Of a stretch of DNA of 64,000 nt, positions 41,147 through 51,510 are shown one piece after another. The notes under the pieces are model-generated. The model did no database searches and was not told the DNA's origin. It was given only the letters and a program-made list of their open reading frames with translations. The DNA is from Cladorrhinum sp. PSN259 (lineage: Eukaryota; Ascomycota; Sordariomycetes; Sordariales; Podosporaceae): the NCBI GenBank assembly GCA_033725935.1, contig MU867073.1:124001-188000 (forward strand). The letters are read 5' to 3'. A program made the position numbers and the translations under genes. Position 1 is the first letter of the stretch. Each line of letters starts with the position of its first letter.

Positions 41147-43393
41147 CTACAAGGCAGGCTCAAAACCCTCAACCTCAACAAACTCCTCCCAACCGGCAGG
41201 CCAATGCCCTTTCATCCCCTCACTTCCATCCCACCCGCCAGCCATCATAGCAACAGCAACCAGCAGCGAAGCAGAATTGGGAAAATAAGGCGTGGGAACT
41301 CTGCTGCCTCCCACAGGATAACCAGCATCGTCAAACGCAAAAACAGGATGCAGCAGATACTCAACCGCCCTATCCGGTCTTCCCAGCCGCAACTCATTCA
41401 TGGCCAGCATGGCGAAATCCCAGCCATAACTCTCTTCCAACCTCCAATTTTCTCTCACTTTATCCGCCGTCCTTTTCATAACCTCCTTGTCAACATGGCC
41501 AGGAAGTAGCCCATAAATCCCAGCCATACCAGGGTGATCAAAGGTCGTTTCCTGCCGAGTCCACATTCCCTCTATGCCTTCATAGCTCACATATGTGCCA
41601 TTTTGCACCGGCAACGCTGCTAACTTATCCTTCACCTCGATCCAACTCACCGGCACCGTCTGGTTCTGTCTAGCCTTCCACTCGATAGCAACATCCAGCC
41701 CGAACCCCCAAAACGCAAGTTCGAAAACCGCGTTCCTCGTCACGTTGGGGTTCGTATTCTCGCTGACGCTGTACATGGGCGGACCGAGATCATACAGCCC
41801 CGTGCTCTGGTTAAGGTATGGAAAATCAGCCATGAATTCCGCCGTTTCGTGTATTATCCTGTCCCATTTCTTCAGTACCGCCGCCACCACCCGGGCCACC
41901 TCCTCCTCTTTCTCTCCCTCGAGGTGGACAGCATGCCTGTATTCCATCTCGGCGAGGTAAAGCGGACCAGGCTGCTGCCAAATCAAGAGGGCATTAATCT
42001 CCCCCGGTGCCGATTTCCCCTCGGGAGAAGTCATCTTCCCCCACCTGGCCCCCTTGTACCCTTGCTTCTTTGCTCTTTCCTTGCTTGACTCTAAAAACTT
42101 TTCGTATGTACGTGGTAAGGAGCGCGAAAATAAGGGAAACAGATTGAATCGGGCAAAGGGTAGTAGATGCCACAACGTCATTTCTAGATGAAATTTCCCG
42201 TGCCACCCGTTGTTGACCAGTCCTGATTCTTGAGGAGGCAAAGCTGAGGCTGAGTTTAGTGTTGTTAGGTAAAGAGACTGTATTATGCGGCGTTGGAGGG
42301 TACGTGCTTGTGGAAATGGCACGGAGAGGAGGTCGATAAACGATGAGGTTGCGAAAAGCTTGGACCAGAATAATGCCGACGAGGCGAGGATGGAGGATGT
42401 CGAGGGGGAGGAAGTGAAAGTGGAAGGGGTGGGGGAGAATGTTATTGTTAGGTTTAGATTGTGAGAATGAGACTCGGGGGAAGCTGCGAGGATATACCGA
42501 TGAGAAGAGGCTGCAAGGCGGGAGATGGTAGCGTCTGGACCTGACCAGGCGAGGTTGGCGTAGTACGTCGTTGAATCAAGTATGTGGGTTATTTGTGCTG
42601 CGTGAGGAGAGGACTGTTCGAGGATGGTGCTGTGTTTAGAGGTTTCGTTGAATACCCCCACGAAGGGCGCGTTGAATTTGTCTTTGGTTGGGTAAGGGAA
42701 GTCGAAAAAGATTCCTAGGCCAGTTCTAAGGAGAGCCGAATCAATCGTGATGGCTATACTGTCCAAGTCTGGATCGACTGCGGTAAGGACTTGCACTGAT
42801 GTGTCGTTATACCGGAAGGATGAAGTGAGAATGCCAGCCCACATATCGAGCTCCTGAGTTTTGTTCTGCAAATCATCTTCCGTAACTTGGAAGGAACCAG
42901 GACCAAAGTCAAATCCAATCCTGGCGAGGTTGATCCGGTGAGGGTTTTCTCTCAGCCAGTTGGAAATCTCAGGTTGTGCCGGATTGGGCTGTTCATAGTT
43001 TACCAGCCGGTCGTGTGTCCACCAGTCAAGTCCGGTGAAGTCTTGTGGTTTAGTCAGTCTCATCTTTGGACATCTCTTCAGGTCTCTGGTATAGGAGGGG
43101 AACATCATACCTTCAGGAGAGGTCTGTCCAGGGGTAGTTGGCAGACTGAAGTTATGCCACCCCCAAGTAGACAGGATGGCATACGGCTTGAAGGTTTGGA
43201 GCCCAGTAATGTCGGCACCAAAAGCAAAGTTGCCATTTCCCACTTGTAATGGGGTTGTATCGGAACTCGCACTTCGCCTCACGTTGAACTCTTGCACTAT
43301 CTGGCGTCTTCGTTCAACAGAAATTCCCTCCGCGAGGGGGGACAAAAGAGCTAAAAGACAAAGGAGATGCATCTTTGAGAACCAATCCAGCAT
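41147..43393 (-). CDS. Secreted six-hairpin glycosidase, GH65-like
   Basis: Single exon, 748 aa. A signal peptide begins at residue 8 (MHLLCLLALLSPLAEG), so either ATG (43393 or 43372) gives a secreted protein. The N-terminal half is a beta-sandwich type region (NGNFAFGADITGLQTF, ILSTWGWHNFSLP) and the C-terminal half is an (alpha/alpha)6 barrel. NNGWHGKFHLEMTLWH at about 395-408, with Glu404, matches the position of the catalytic acid in GH65 enzymes, where the motif is W-x-G-H-x-F-x-x-x-E. The segment YGWDFAMLAMNELRLGRPDRAV closes the barrel. Related bacterial and fungal proteins are labelled six-hairpin glycosidase or GH65. The substrate (a disaccharide or cell-wall glycan) is not evident; it lacks the length and blocks of acid trehalase. 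Several N-glycosylation sites support secretion. Confidence 0.8.
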   Translation of the reverse strand: MLDWFSKMHLLCLLALLSPLAEGISVERRRQIVQEFNVRRSASSDTTPLQVGNGNFAFGADITGLQTFKPYAILSTWGWHNFSLPTTPGQTSPEGMMFPSYTRDLKRCPKMRLTKPQDFTGLDWWTHDRLVNYEQPNPAQPEISNWLRENPHRINLARIGFDFGPGSFQVTEDDLQNKTQELDMWAGILTSSFRYNDTSVQVLTAVDPDLDSIAITIDSALLRTGLGIFFDFPYPTKDKFNAPFVGVFNETSKHSTILEQSSPHAAQITHILDSTTYYANLAWSGPDATISRLAASSHRYILAASPESHSHNLNLTITFSPTPSTFTSSPSTSSILASSALFWSKLFATSSFIDLLSVPFPQARTLQRRIIQSLYLTTLNSASALPPQESGLVNNGWHGKFHLEMTLWHLLPFARFNLFPLFSRSLPRTYEKFLESSKERAKKQGYKGARWGKMTSPEGKSAPGEINALLIWQQPGPLYLAEMEYRHAVHLEGEKEEEVARVVAAVLKKWDRIIHETAEFMADFPYLNQSTGLYDLGPPMYSVSENTNPNVTRNAVFELAFWGFGLDVAIEWKARQNQTVPVSWIEVKDKLAALPVQNGTYVSYEGIEGMWTRQETTFDHPGMAGIYGLLPGHVDKEVMKRTADKVRENWRLEESYGWDFAMLAMNELRLGRPDRAVEYLLHPVFAFDDAGYPVGGSRVPTPYFPNSASLLVAVAMMAGGWDGSEGMKGHWPAGWEEFVEVEGFEPAL

Positions 43394-44620
43394 GCTTGAG
43401 CTGGATCCCGCTCTCCTTCGTGGAGGTGGTCTTCAACGGGTAATATACTGCACCTTCGCTCTTATGTTGCAGTCTCTGATCCCTTCTGCTCGGAGAAATA
43501 ATCAGCTTCGCTATTCACCCATAAACACATTGGTCCATTAGCCTGGTAGGTTCATCAGTATCCAAGATTCGGGGAAAATGTCGGCCACCCGTAACAAGAA
43601 ATGATACTCTGGTCGGGAGGGGAATATCCATTGAGGCTGATTAGGAGCCCCGTACCCGGAAAGACAACTGAGAATGGTAATGACAAAAGTCTACTTGATC
43701 GACATACACCCCCAGAGTATGCAGGTGACCTTCACTTGCCTATGAATCAACAGTAAGAAACACAAACAGCTCTTGAGACCCTTCCATCAAAGCTCCTTCC
43801 GCTCAAATGGGTGTAGCTTTCTCTCAATCAGCTCTGTGCATCTTCTTTAACAATGCCATATATCTCGCCAATCAGCTCGACATGTTTCTCCAAGCTCCGA
43901 CAAACGCTCAAGCAAGCACAGAAAGAAAAGATACAAGTAATTCCATATTCATTACAAATAAACACTGAACAAGACCAAACACTACAACTGCTTTGAGGTG
44001 GAAGAAATAATCACGGCGGCACATATTCGCCAGATTTCGCTGAGTGCAAATGTGATCCAAAGCAACTCGTCCACCCTTTGTCTGCCTCCAGATCGAAGTC
44101 CTTCCATATCACATATCCATTATACTGCAAAATAAAGAATTAACCTCCAAAGCCGGATGAAACAGCACGATTAGCTTCTGTGGCACTGTGGCCCACCAAA
44201 TAGCAATCAGGCTCTCCATTGAACGTCAATTGTTCCTGGTCCGCGCGTTGTTGAGTTATTGTAGAACTCTGATCCATTGCCGCCCTTTGGTGGACTTGAC
44301 TGCGGCTCCAGGAAAGCTCTATGTCTTCGCCCCTTTCATCCAGCCTTGATCGACGATTAATGGTTCCCCTTCCACCCGTCCACCGTTTTTAGTAGAGTCC
44401 AAAGAGACTCGTCCCAAAGCCAGACCACACAACTACTTAACCCGTCCCCAGATGTCTGGTATATATACCTCTCCAAACTCCACAATGTCAAAAAGCCTCC
44501 AACCCAGAAACCCGAAAATACGAGGAAGAACTGGGGTATAATTGTTGTATGAGACACGCCTTACAAGGCTGTCAGAATGTAATATAGATTTGTGTAAAAA
44601 GAGAGCGCTCCGTTAGTGGG
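43394..44620. other. Intergenic region upstream of the GH65-like gene
   Basis: 1.2 kb holding the promoter of the GH65-like gene and the 3' side of the duplicated-domain gene. Only short ORFs occur; a 66-codon frame at 44357-44557 on the minus strand has no ATG and no match. Confidence 0.55.
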
Positions 44621-46528
44621 TTAAAAAAAGCTAGGCTTCATGAGTACTCGGTACTCAATATAGTCCTCGCCGTTGATATTGATTATTACCCCGGGGCTAG
44701 CCAGCTTTCCAGCCAAAGGACCACTCTGCTTTCGCTCGTACTTTATACCAGCGTAAAACATCGCATCATCGACCTGTCCAATGGCTTGGACACGCGACTC
44801 CTCCTGGGCGGTCCAGACCTGGTTCAGAGCAGACACCTGCTTGTCCAGTTCAGCCCGACGGCTCGCAGCGACGGTCTCTGATGATCCATGAGCACTCTCG
44901 TCACGTCTACTATTGCGGCGACTCTGAACACGCGCGACACGCTCGACCTGCTTCTGGGCAACCTCATCGATTTTAGTCTGTCGCTTCAACGCAGCCGGGG
45001 CTGGCGCCGGGGTTCCACGATTGGCTTCTCTGAATTCGATATCGGGCAGAGTCTTGCGGCCACGAAGCCCGTTCTGACGGGGCGGGGCAGGAATACCATC
45101 ATCTGATTCCTCGGCTGGAAGGACAGAGTCGTCAATATCAACCAAGGACGAGGATACCTCAGGCTGAGTAACAGGAGGGCCATGAGGAAAGCCGGCAGCA
45201 GTGTTTTGCTGAACACGTTGCTGGGCTTCGTAGACAGCCTTTGTTTCATTGTCGATGCGTTCATCAGGAGATTCGCCCAGGTCAATCTGTCGTTGTCGGA
45301 CACGGCAATACTCCTTGATCTCATATCGTGTGAGATTGCAGAGATGAGGATCAAGCTCGCATTCATCAAACTGGACTTTCCAGAGTGCCCCAGCGCCAGA
45401 GGGGAAGGACTGATCTACAATGGTACGACCATCACGAGTCTCTCGGCCAAGCTTCGTCCGGAAGGTGTCATTCGTACCGATAACACCGTAAACGACATGC
45501 TTGTCGAGGGGATCAGCAGCCGAAGAAGCCTTCCAGTAGCCTATTTGGATAGAGGTAGGCCGAGTACCAGGAATAGGCTTGGCAGGTTGCGGCTTTGCAG
45601 GTGCGGGCGACGAGACTGGAAGCTTCCGGCGCTTGTTTTCTTGAATGGTATGGTGGGGAACAGCGACATTGTCCGGGATACTGGCTCCATAAGCTACGGG
45701 AGGAGGGACATTCGTCGTGGGGGGCGGATTTACGGCCACCTGTTGCCGTGCTAGCTCAACAGCTTCCTGGTCCTTTGCCGCCTTTTGTTGCGGGGTCTCA
45801 TTCTTGTTGGTATTTCCTGCGCGAATACGGACAAACTCCTTGACCATATGCTGATTGAGTCCGACCAGGTGGTCGTCAAAGACGACTTTGTCAAATGTGA
45901 CCCAGCTCCCACCTGGGCCCTTGGGAACTGGATACTTGGCCTTGTCAATAACGCGACCATCCCGAGTTCTGAACTGGGTCATGGTCCGAAGACGCTCTCT
46001 TGTGTCGATGAAGCCAATGACGATGTGCTTATCAGCGGGATCGGGTAGGGTGGAATCTCTCCAGTATCCAATGATGACATTGCTAGCGTTACCAGAGCCA
46101 TGTTTCTTGGTCCGCTCGCGGGCAAGCTGGCGGGGTTCCTGATCGGCAACGGCCTCATCTTCAATATCATCGGTCTCAGCGTACTTGGCAAATGTCCGCT
46201 TACGCTTGGACTCGATAATGACGGAGTCTTCACCGTTTCCCATGGTGACGTCTTCGCCTACAGCAGGCGCCCGGGAGGTTGACTTGTGATTGGTATGAAC
46301 GACAATCTCGTCGTTTACAGCAGCGGGGCTCGAAAGAGCGCTCATCGTCTCATCCGCGATGGCCTCCGGCTCATCACTCAGGTCCTCAGCAGCATCACCA
46401 ATAGTATCATCAGTGGGGTCTTCCAAGACCTCATCCATTGGCGAGTCGGGAGGAGGCGACAACTCTTCGTTCATGTGATCAACGCTCTCATCTGAATCCG
46501 AGAAATGGGCATGTGTGATGGCGCCCAT
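44621..46528 (-). CDS. Uncharacterised protein with a tandemly duplicated domain
   Basis: Single coding exon, 635 aa. The first 110 residues are acidic (DSDESVDHMNEELSPPPDSP, DEVLEDPTDD) and a basic KRKR lies at 108-111. Two copies of one domain follow: residues about 151-237 begin IIGYWRDSTLPDPADKHIV and about 327-412 begin IQIGYWKASSAADPLDKHV. Both share, in order, GYW, DP-DKH, a V-I/F-G turn, R-T, T/RDGR, then W-V/K-x-F-D and a DxHL-x-x-L-x-x-x-x-x-KE-x-x-R(V/I)R ending. A basic linker lies between. The last 60 residues (AQEESRVQAIGQVDDAMFYAGIKY, GEDYIEYRVLM) form a third conserved-looking unit. I do not recognise a named family. The acidic/basic disordered parts suggest a nuclear protein. 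A CCCCCCCACAG just upstream of the ATG is a likely acceptor of a 5' UTR intron. Confidence 0.8.
   Translation of the reverse strand: MGAITHAHFSDSDESVDHMNEELSPPPDSPMDEVLEDPTDDTIGDAAEDLSDEPEAIADETMSALSSPAAVNDEIVVHTNHKSTSRAPAVGEDVTMGNGEDSVIIESKRKRTFAKYAETDDIEDEAVADQEPRQLARERTKKHGSGNASNVIIGYWRDSTLPDPADKHIVIGFIDTRERLRTMTQFRTRDGRVIDKAKYPVPKGPGGSWVTFDKVVFDDHLVGLNQHMVKEFVRIRAGNTNKNETPQQKAAKDQEAVELARQQVAVNPPPTTNVPPPVAYGASIPDNVAVPHHTIQENKRRKLPVSSPAPAKPQPAKPIPGTRPTSIQIGYWKASSAADPLDKHVVYGVIGTNDTFRTKLGRETRDGRTIVDQSFPSGAGALWKVQFDECELDPHLCNLTRYEIKEYCRVRQRQIDLGESPDERIDNETKAVYEAQQRVQQNTAAGFPHGPPVTQPEVSSSLVDIDDSVLPAEESDDGIPAPPRQNGLRGRKTLPDIEFREANRGTPAPAPAALKRQTKIDEVAQKQVERVARVQSRRNSRRDESAHGSSETVAASRRAELDKQVSALNQVWTAQEESRVQAIGQVDDAMFYAGIKYERKQSGPLAGKLASPGVIININGEDYIEYRVLMKPSFF
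45293..45550 (-). repeat. Second copy of the duplicated GYW domain
   Basis: Codes for residues about 327-412 of the 635-aa protein. It shares GYW, DP-DKH, RDGR, W-x-V-x-F-D and KE(Y/F) positions with the copy at 45818-46078; the two differ at most other residues, so the duplication is old. Confidence 0.75.
45818..46078 (-). repeat. First copy of the duplicated GYW domain
   Basis: Codes for residues about 151-237 of the 635-aa protein. Pattern: IIGYWRDS, DPADKHIV, RTRDGRVI, GGSWVTFDKV, LNQHMVKEFVRIR. Confidence 0.75.
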
Positions 46529-46870
46529 TGCACTGTGGGGGGGAAATATGTTAGTTGGCGTTTAGATAGCCGTGGCCTCAGTATGACTGAAAAAGGTGAT
46601 TGATGAGTGTGCCAACAATGTGCAGCGGGAGTTGAAAGCAGAAGAGACTTGATGGAGGAAGAGGTTGAGTGAAGTAGCGACTAGGGCTTGTGAGTGAGCT
46701 GACCTTAGGCCAGATGTTGATAAGAGGAAGAATGTGACTGAGAGGAAGAGGCGATACGTGGTGGTCCGAGCACCCTAAGTGAAACTTGAAGACTTGAGAA
46801 GGGCGGAACAAACGGCAACGAAACAGATTTAAAAGGCTGAGGGAAGGTACGGAATTGTACAATACCCAGG
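46529..46870 (-). other. Probable 5' leader with intron of the duplicated-domain gene
   Basis: On the minus strand this is C/T-rich, typical of a fungal leader, and ends AACTAACATATTTCCCCCCCACAG four bases before the ATG, with CTAAC as branch point about 20 nt before the acceptor. The matching donor may be GTCAGC near 46703. Joining upstream coding exons across this acceptor would need a phase-2 donor, and only weak ones exist, so a non-coding leader is preferred. Confidence 0.5.
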
Positions 46871-47406
46871 TCAGGTGAGGGAGACTCGAGGAAGTCGATG
46901 AGGCTTTCCATCCGACCTTCTTTTGCCCATTGAGTCCCCACTGCACTTGCAGCAAGACTCAGAGCAATCACGGATATGGTGGAATTCGCAGAGTTTTTTT
47001 TTTACCTACCTCTGCACAGAGTCTCGTGTCACAGGGGTTTCGATTATCGGAGACTGTGAGATCTCCATATCGCTGCAGCTCACATGTTGTTAGAACATGT
47101 ACACAAGTGCCATTTAACAAGTTAAAAAGAATGAAGCCGAGCTTGCCTGACTGGGTGTGGAGGTGTAGGAGTAACTCTGGAAAGCGAGCTTGCATTAGCA
47201 TCCCGAGCTCATGATCTACTGTCGTGATTAGTGTTCACTCACTCTTCAATTTGTTCGGCTTTAACATTGCTGTCTTGCACATTGTCCTGACTGACATCTT
47301 GGACTGGTGGCTCGGGTAATGGTGATACTTGTTTGAGTAAAGACTCGGGCGCAACCGCGTTCTCTAACTCGGTGCTCTTGGAGTCGGCTTCGTCGTTGTT
47401 CGACAT
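46871..47406 (-). CDS. Probable small four-exon gene of unknown function with a GC-AG intron
   Basis: Exon 1 is 47243-47406, starting ATGTCGAACAACGACGAAG, and encodes a hydrophilic acidic segment (MSNNDEADSKSTELENA ... VKAEQIEE). A 66-nt intron with GTGAGT donor, TGCTAATG branch and TTTCCAG acceptor leads to exon 2 (47147-47176, VTPTPPHPV). The next intron starts with GC: the junction CAG/GCAAGC is the strong consensus for GC-AG introns, with a TTCTAAC branch and CTGCAG acceptor at 47073. Exon 3 is 47010-47072 (DMEISQSPIIETPVTRDSVQ). Exon 4 can begin at 46940 (108-aa protein, stop at 46871) or at 46945 (165-aa protein, stop at 46705). The open frame across three junctions supports a real gene. 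All of it looks disordered and I recognise no family. It might instead be upstream coding exons of the neighbouring duplicated-domain gene. Confidence 0.5.
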
Positions 47407-50385
47407 CTTTGATGATCAGATGAGTAATTAATTATAAGTTGGGATGATGAGACTGTTTGAACGTTAGCTCATGAGCATATAACATTGACGAGAAAAGGAA
47501 TAAACAAGAGAAAGTAAGAGCACAAGAAAACAACACTATTCGACGTGTCGTGCAGTCAACAAGCCTCAGGAACCTCGAGTCCCATTCAGCATGTTGTCAG
47601 ATCGCCCCAAGCCACAAGCCACATTTTATGAACTCCGCTTCAATGGATGATGACATCTACTTACTCGGCAATGGCAAAGGACTAAGAGCGCAAGGTGTGT
47701 GGTGTGGAAGTGGAAAGACTGTCCACTAGGCTATTACCCTCAGTGTCTGTTTAGGGAGCTCTTGGCGCGTCACTGAATAGATGAATGATACAAGACGTTG
47801 AGGATATTGCCTTTATTCAGTGTAGTAAGATGAGGGTGCAGATGATGAAAATATTTCATTTGTATCGGATTCGATCGATCCATTCAATGTCCAATGTCAC
47901 CGCCAGTGCCTAGAGGACTTGCTCAGAACGCGCCGAGCCACCCCAAGATTGGTTTAAAGCGAACCGTGACAACACGGAGCGGGAATGAGGAATCCGGAAC
48001 GCGCAACAAAGCTGCCAGTGTAATGTGAAACTTGTATACGTACTTCTGATGATGATAGGCTGATAAGCTTCAGTAAATTTTATTATCACAATAAAAGAGG
48101 GGGAAATAAAAGAACGAAATATGACGAAAAAGGAGAAGAGGGAAAAAGAGAAAAAGAGAGGATGCGTGGTGTGGGTATGGGATGGTGTGGGAACATATAA
48201 ATGATAAATGATGAATTGAAACACAAGGTTAAAGGAATCAGCCCGGCAATCCAACTCTTCAAAAGTCAGTGCTTCTTCCTGTTGTATGCACATGTACATG
48301 TACATTACCTGATAGGGTGGTGGGATGATTCACCTACCTTCTTTGTTCAGCCAAATTGCGCCAGCTAATATTAAGCGAGAGAAATCTTGCCAAGTTCCAC
48401 CTCGAGTTTTTGATAATACCAACGTGAAATCTGATGAGCGAGAGGAAAATTTTTGTGAGTTGGGAACTCCAAGGTTGCTGGTGACAGAAAGAAGTTGTTT
48501 TGGGGGAAGTGATGATCACTGAACCATCTCCACTGTTTGGATGGGCCAAGACCCTGGGACATCCTTTTAGGTTAGGTGATGAGAAACGTAACAGGTTTGA
48601 GTTTCTTTTTGCATCTCCCATCATCTGCGTGTTTTTCGATTTCGAGTGTGAACAGTAACCTGACCTGACACGCCATGAACCCGATACCTCTATCTCTAAG
48701 GGACTGAGGCAATCTGGCATTGTCTTTTCATCTCTTGTCACTTCTCGCTTGGTACCGGAAAGAGATATTTATGCGGGGTGCTGAAACATGCTGTCTGTCG
48801 CAACAAATTGATGCAAACAGTACACAACCTTCCTGCCGAGCAGTGCTACACGAAATAAATAGCGATAGTGATCTCCCATTACACCGCTCCAGCAGTATAC
48901 AAAAGAGATAAGCTCCTTTTCTCTGGTGCCGACTATCTATCCGAACTGCACCCGCTATCTGACCGAACAAAATTAATCACTCAAAACAACCAGGAAATAA
49001 CAATAACGATCCTCCTCTTTTGCTCTCTCTTCACCAGGCGACAGAATTCTTGTCGCCGCCACAGGTCCAATTTCAATTGTAAGAGCGGCCCACATCCCCA
49101 AAAATAATTGGCCGGCTGTGAGAATGCAACTCAAAAAAGCATGGACAAAATGCAGCCTAAATCACAAACCAGGTCAGGCGGGTGCGACGCCAGACATTTA
49201 TTTCCCATAAGGCTACCTCATCTTCTAGAATGAAGGATGATACAATAATCTGTAATTTTTCCGGCGAGTTATAAAGTGGTGTTGATGTTATCTTTTTGAC
49301 TCTTCGTTAGCTACTGGGCTCTTTTCGGCCGCTTTCTTGAGATGATCACTCGGGTGGGCCACCCGTTCGTCCCTTTTGCCCCCCCTCCTTCCTGAGCCTT
49401 CCAATCTCTCGCAGAACACGCAACATCTTCCTTTGCATCTTTTCTCATAACATCGAGCACCTCCGACACGCCCACAATATTGATCTTTTGCCAAGAAGAA
49501 TGAAGAGGAGGGTGGTTCGCCAAGAATATCCGCTCAAGGATTGTTATATTAAATGTGTCACCTACTGATTGATATGCAAAACAAAGACCAAGTCAAGTAA
49601 GTGTAGAAAGGACTTGACTACCTGGCAACTTTCCATCAAAGTGAGAGAGATAAACATGCCCACAGCGGACAGGAAAGAATGGGGCAGCCGTGCAAGTTCC
49701 GGACTTTGGTTAAGTATTTTCCAAGACATTTGACACTCTCCAGGACTCAAAGCCGACTCAGCTTGGGTCAGCTCGAATCAGCCCATCTATTTTATTGTCT
49801 TGCCAAACCCGACACCTAAACCCATGCAACATCCAGATAATCACACACATACACGCACATAGCGCGTTCAGAAACAAACCCCGGGGACTCAGATTCCGTC
49901 AGCCAACAAGGAAATTGCGCCTTTTGGCGCAAGACGCCCGCACGTACATCTAAGAAACTCGACGACTTGGAAGAGTAAGACTCGTAAATTAGTATTTCTC
50001 TACGGACTTCTGTCAACTCCAATAAATCATCACAACCGAAAAATGGTAGATGAACGCACTGTTTCTTCACCCTCTCATCAATCCAAGTATGCAGCAACGT
50101 AGTAATTTATCATTCCTTTCCGACTTTGCCTCGGACGCACCACCCCTGAATTCTTGCCAAACCCGAACGCCACATTCTAAAAAAAAACTAAGAAAACGGG
50201 TGCAACATCCTGATGTAATATCCCCCCATAGTTATTCATCTAAACTAAGAATCACCTCCAAAACCAACGTGCGTTTATATCAAAACAATGTATTATCTCA
50301 GTCCTTACTTGTGCGCGCGACAATGGAACTCTTCCAAACATGGCCTCGCTCATCTCCATGCCCAGTACAACTGGTGTTTTGTACT
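47407..50385. other. Long gene-free stretch before the tRNA gene
   Basis: About 3 kb. The left end should be the promoter of the small gene at 47406. A/G-rich sequence lies at 48126-48165 and a short ACATGT palindromic repeat at 48289-48304. Short ORFs only; none resembles a known protein and I see no mobile element. Confidence 0.5.
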
Positions 50386-50489
50386 GGCAAAGTGGCCGAG
50401 TGGTTAAGGCGCTGTGTTTAGGAAAGTTTCGTTCTTTCTCCTAACATCCGCAGTGGGAAACCTCGCGAGTTCGAATCTCGTCTTTGTCA
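50386..50489 (+). tRNA. tRNA-Leu(UAG) with a 25-nt intron
   Basis: The acceptor stem pairs GGCAAAG (50386-50392) with CTTTGTC (50482-50488), one G-U pair, then discriminator A at 50489. The D arm is GCC-GAGTGGTTAA-GGC (A box). The anticodon stem pairs CTGTG (50412-50416) with CGCAG (50449-50453); the anticodon TAG is 50419-50421. The intron, 50423-50447, starts one base after the anticodon; its TCCTAA pairs with TTAGGA around the anticodon, the usual pre-tRNA shape for the splicing endonuclease. A long variable arm (GGGAAACCT) marks a type II tRNA, as required for Leu, and the T arm is GCGAG-TTCGAAT-CTCGT (B box). It reads CUA and, by wobble, other CUN codons. Confidence 0.95.
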
Positions 50490-50495
50490 TCGTGC

Positions 50496-50501
50496 TTTTT
50501 T
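50496..50501 (+). terminator. RNA polymerase III terminator of tRNA-Leu
   Basis: Run of six T residues seven nucleotides after the tRNA discriminator base, the usual Pol III stop signal. Confidence 0.85.
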
Positions 50502-51510
50502 AGATTTTTGTTTCAAGGCGCTTTAAGGTTTGCTTGTCTTTGACTCTTTGAGTCTGGTTAATGGAATATTCAAGAGAGCGAGAAGTGAAACATCAACTTC
50601 GCTCTTGAATTTCGTCAAGACTCTCTCCCAGTCTAACATTTCACGACACCCCAGACTGGTTGTTATTTTCTTCTTCGCTTTTGAGAGTATTATATTCCAA
50701 TCATCATCTTATTGATTCATCAATATCGCTTCCAACTATCAACTCATGGCCCAGTCACGCCAGTCAACCCGTAAGACTCAGCGGTTTTGAGTCTCCTCAC
50801 AGCTAAACAAAATTGACTTAAATTATACATGAATCCCCCTATGTCGGGGGAATTGAATGAACTTCATAAACATCCAGCTGCTCGCTTTCTTATCCCCTTA
50901 TCCTTTCATGCGATCTAGGAGTACTTTTTGTTCTCTCCTGCCACCCAACCGACCCAAAAGGAAGCTCATAAAGCCAACCAGCCAACCCATGGCCAAACCT
51001 CCGGGGTATCCCGTCCCTTGATATATGAACGCCAGGCAGGTAATCCCTAGATCTCGCTCCCGTGCAAAAACAAGCAGAAGATGTGTGAGTGTGAGTGTTT
51101 CCCAGCAATGTTTATTCCCCTGTAAATTTCAAGCACTCACTAATAGTGAGCTAGGTTGTATGTTTTTGTTGCAACATCCTTGCATTCCTTCACGTCATTT
51201 CGTCCAATGTCTCCGATCTATCAGGACATTGGTGAGCACCATAGCCTTTCGACTCGACTACTCAAACACAGCTGCAGCTGGTGTCACCGCGGGGTTTGGT
51301 CACGGAGTCGGGGATTTACCAACTCGGGTAACTGCTCAGCCTCCCGCCCTTTCCCCACGGCGTAGCCCGACTCGACTTGTAGAGCGCAAAGCCCCCCATT
51401 TCCGATTTCGATAGCGAAACAAAGAGGGTTTGCTGTCATTTTCCCTGGAGGTCGTCTGTTCATTGGCGCTCTCTCTGGTTTTCTGTTTTCCAGATCCGCC
51501 ACTTCCCATT
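50502..51510. other. Intergenic region between tRNA-Leu and the arrestin-like gene
   Basis: 1 kb with no recognised gene; the right end is the 3' side of the minus-strand arrestin-like gene. Confidence 0.5.

Noticed and set aside
44357..44557. 66-codon minus-strand ORF with hydrophobic N-terminus
   Set aside because: It begins with GTG rather than ATG and matches nothing known.
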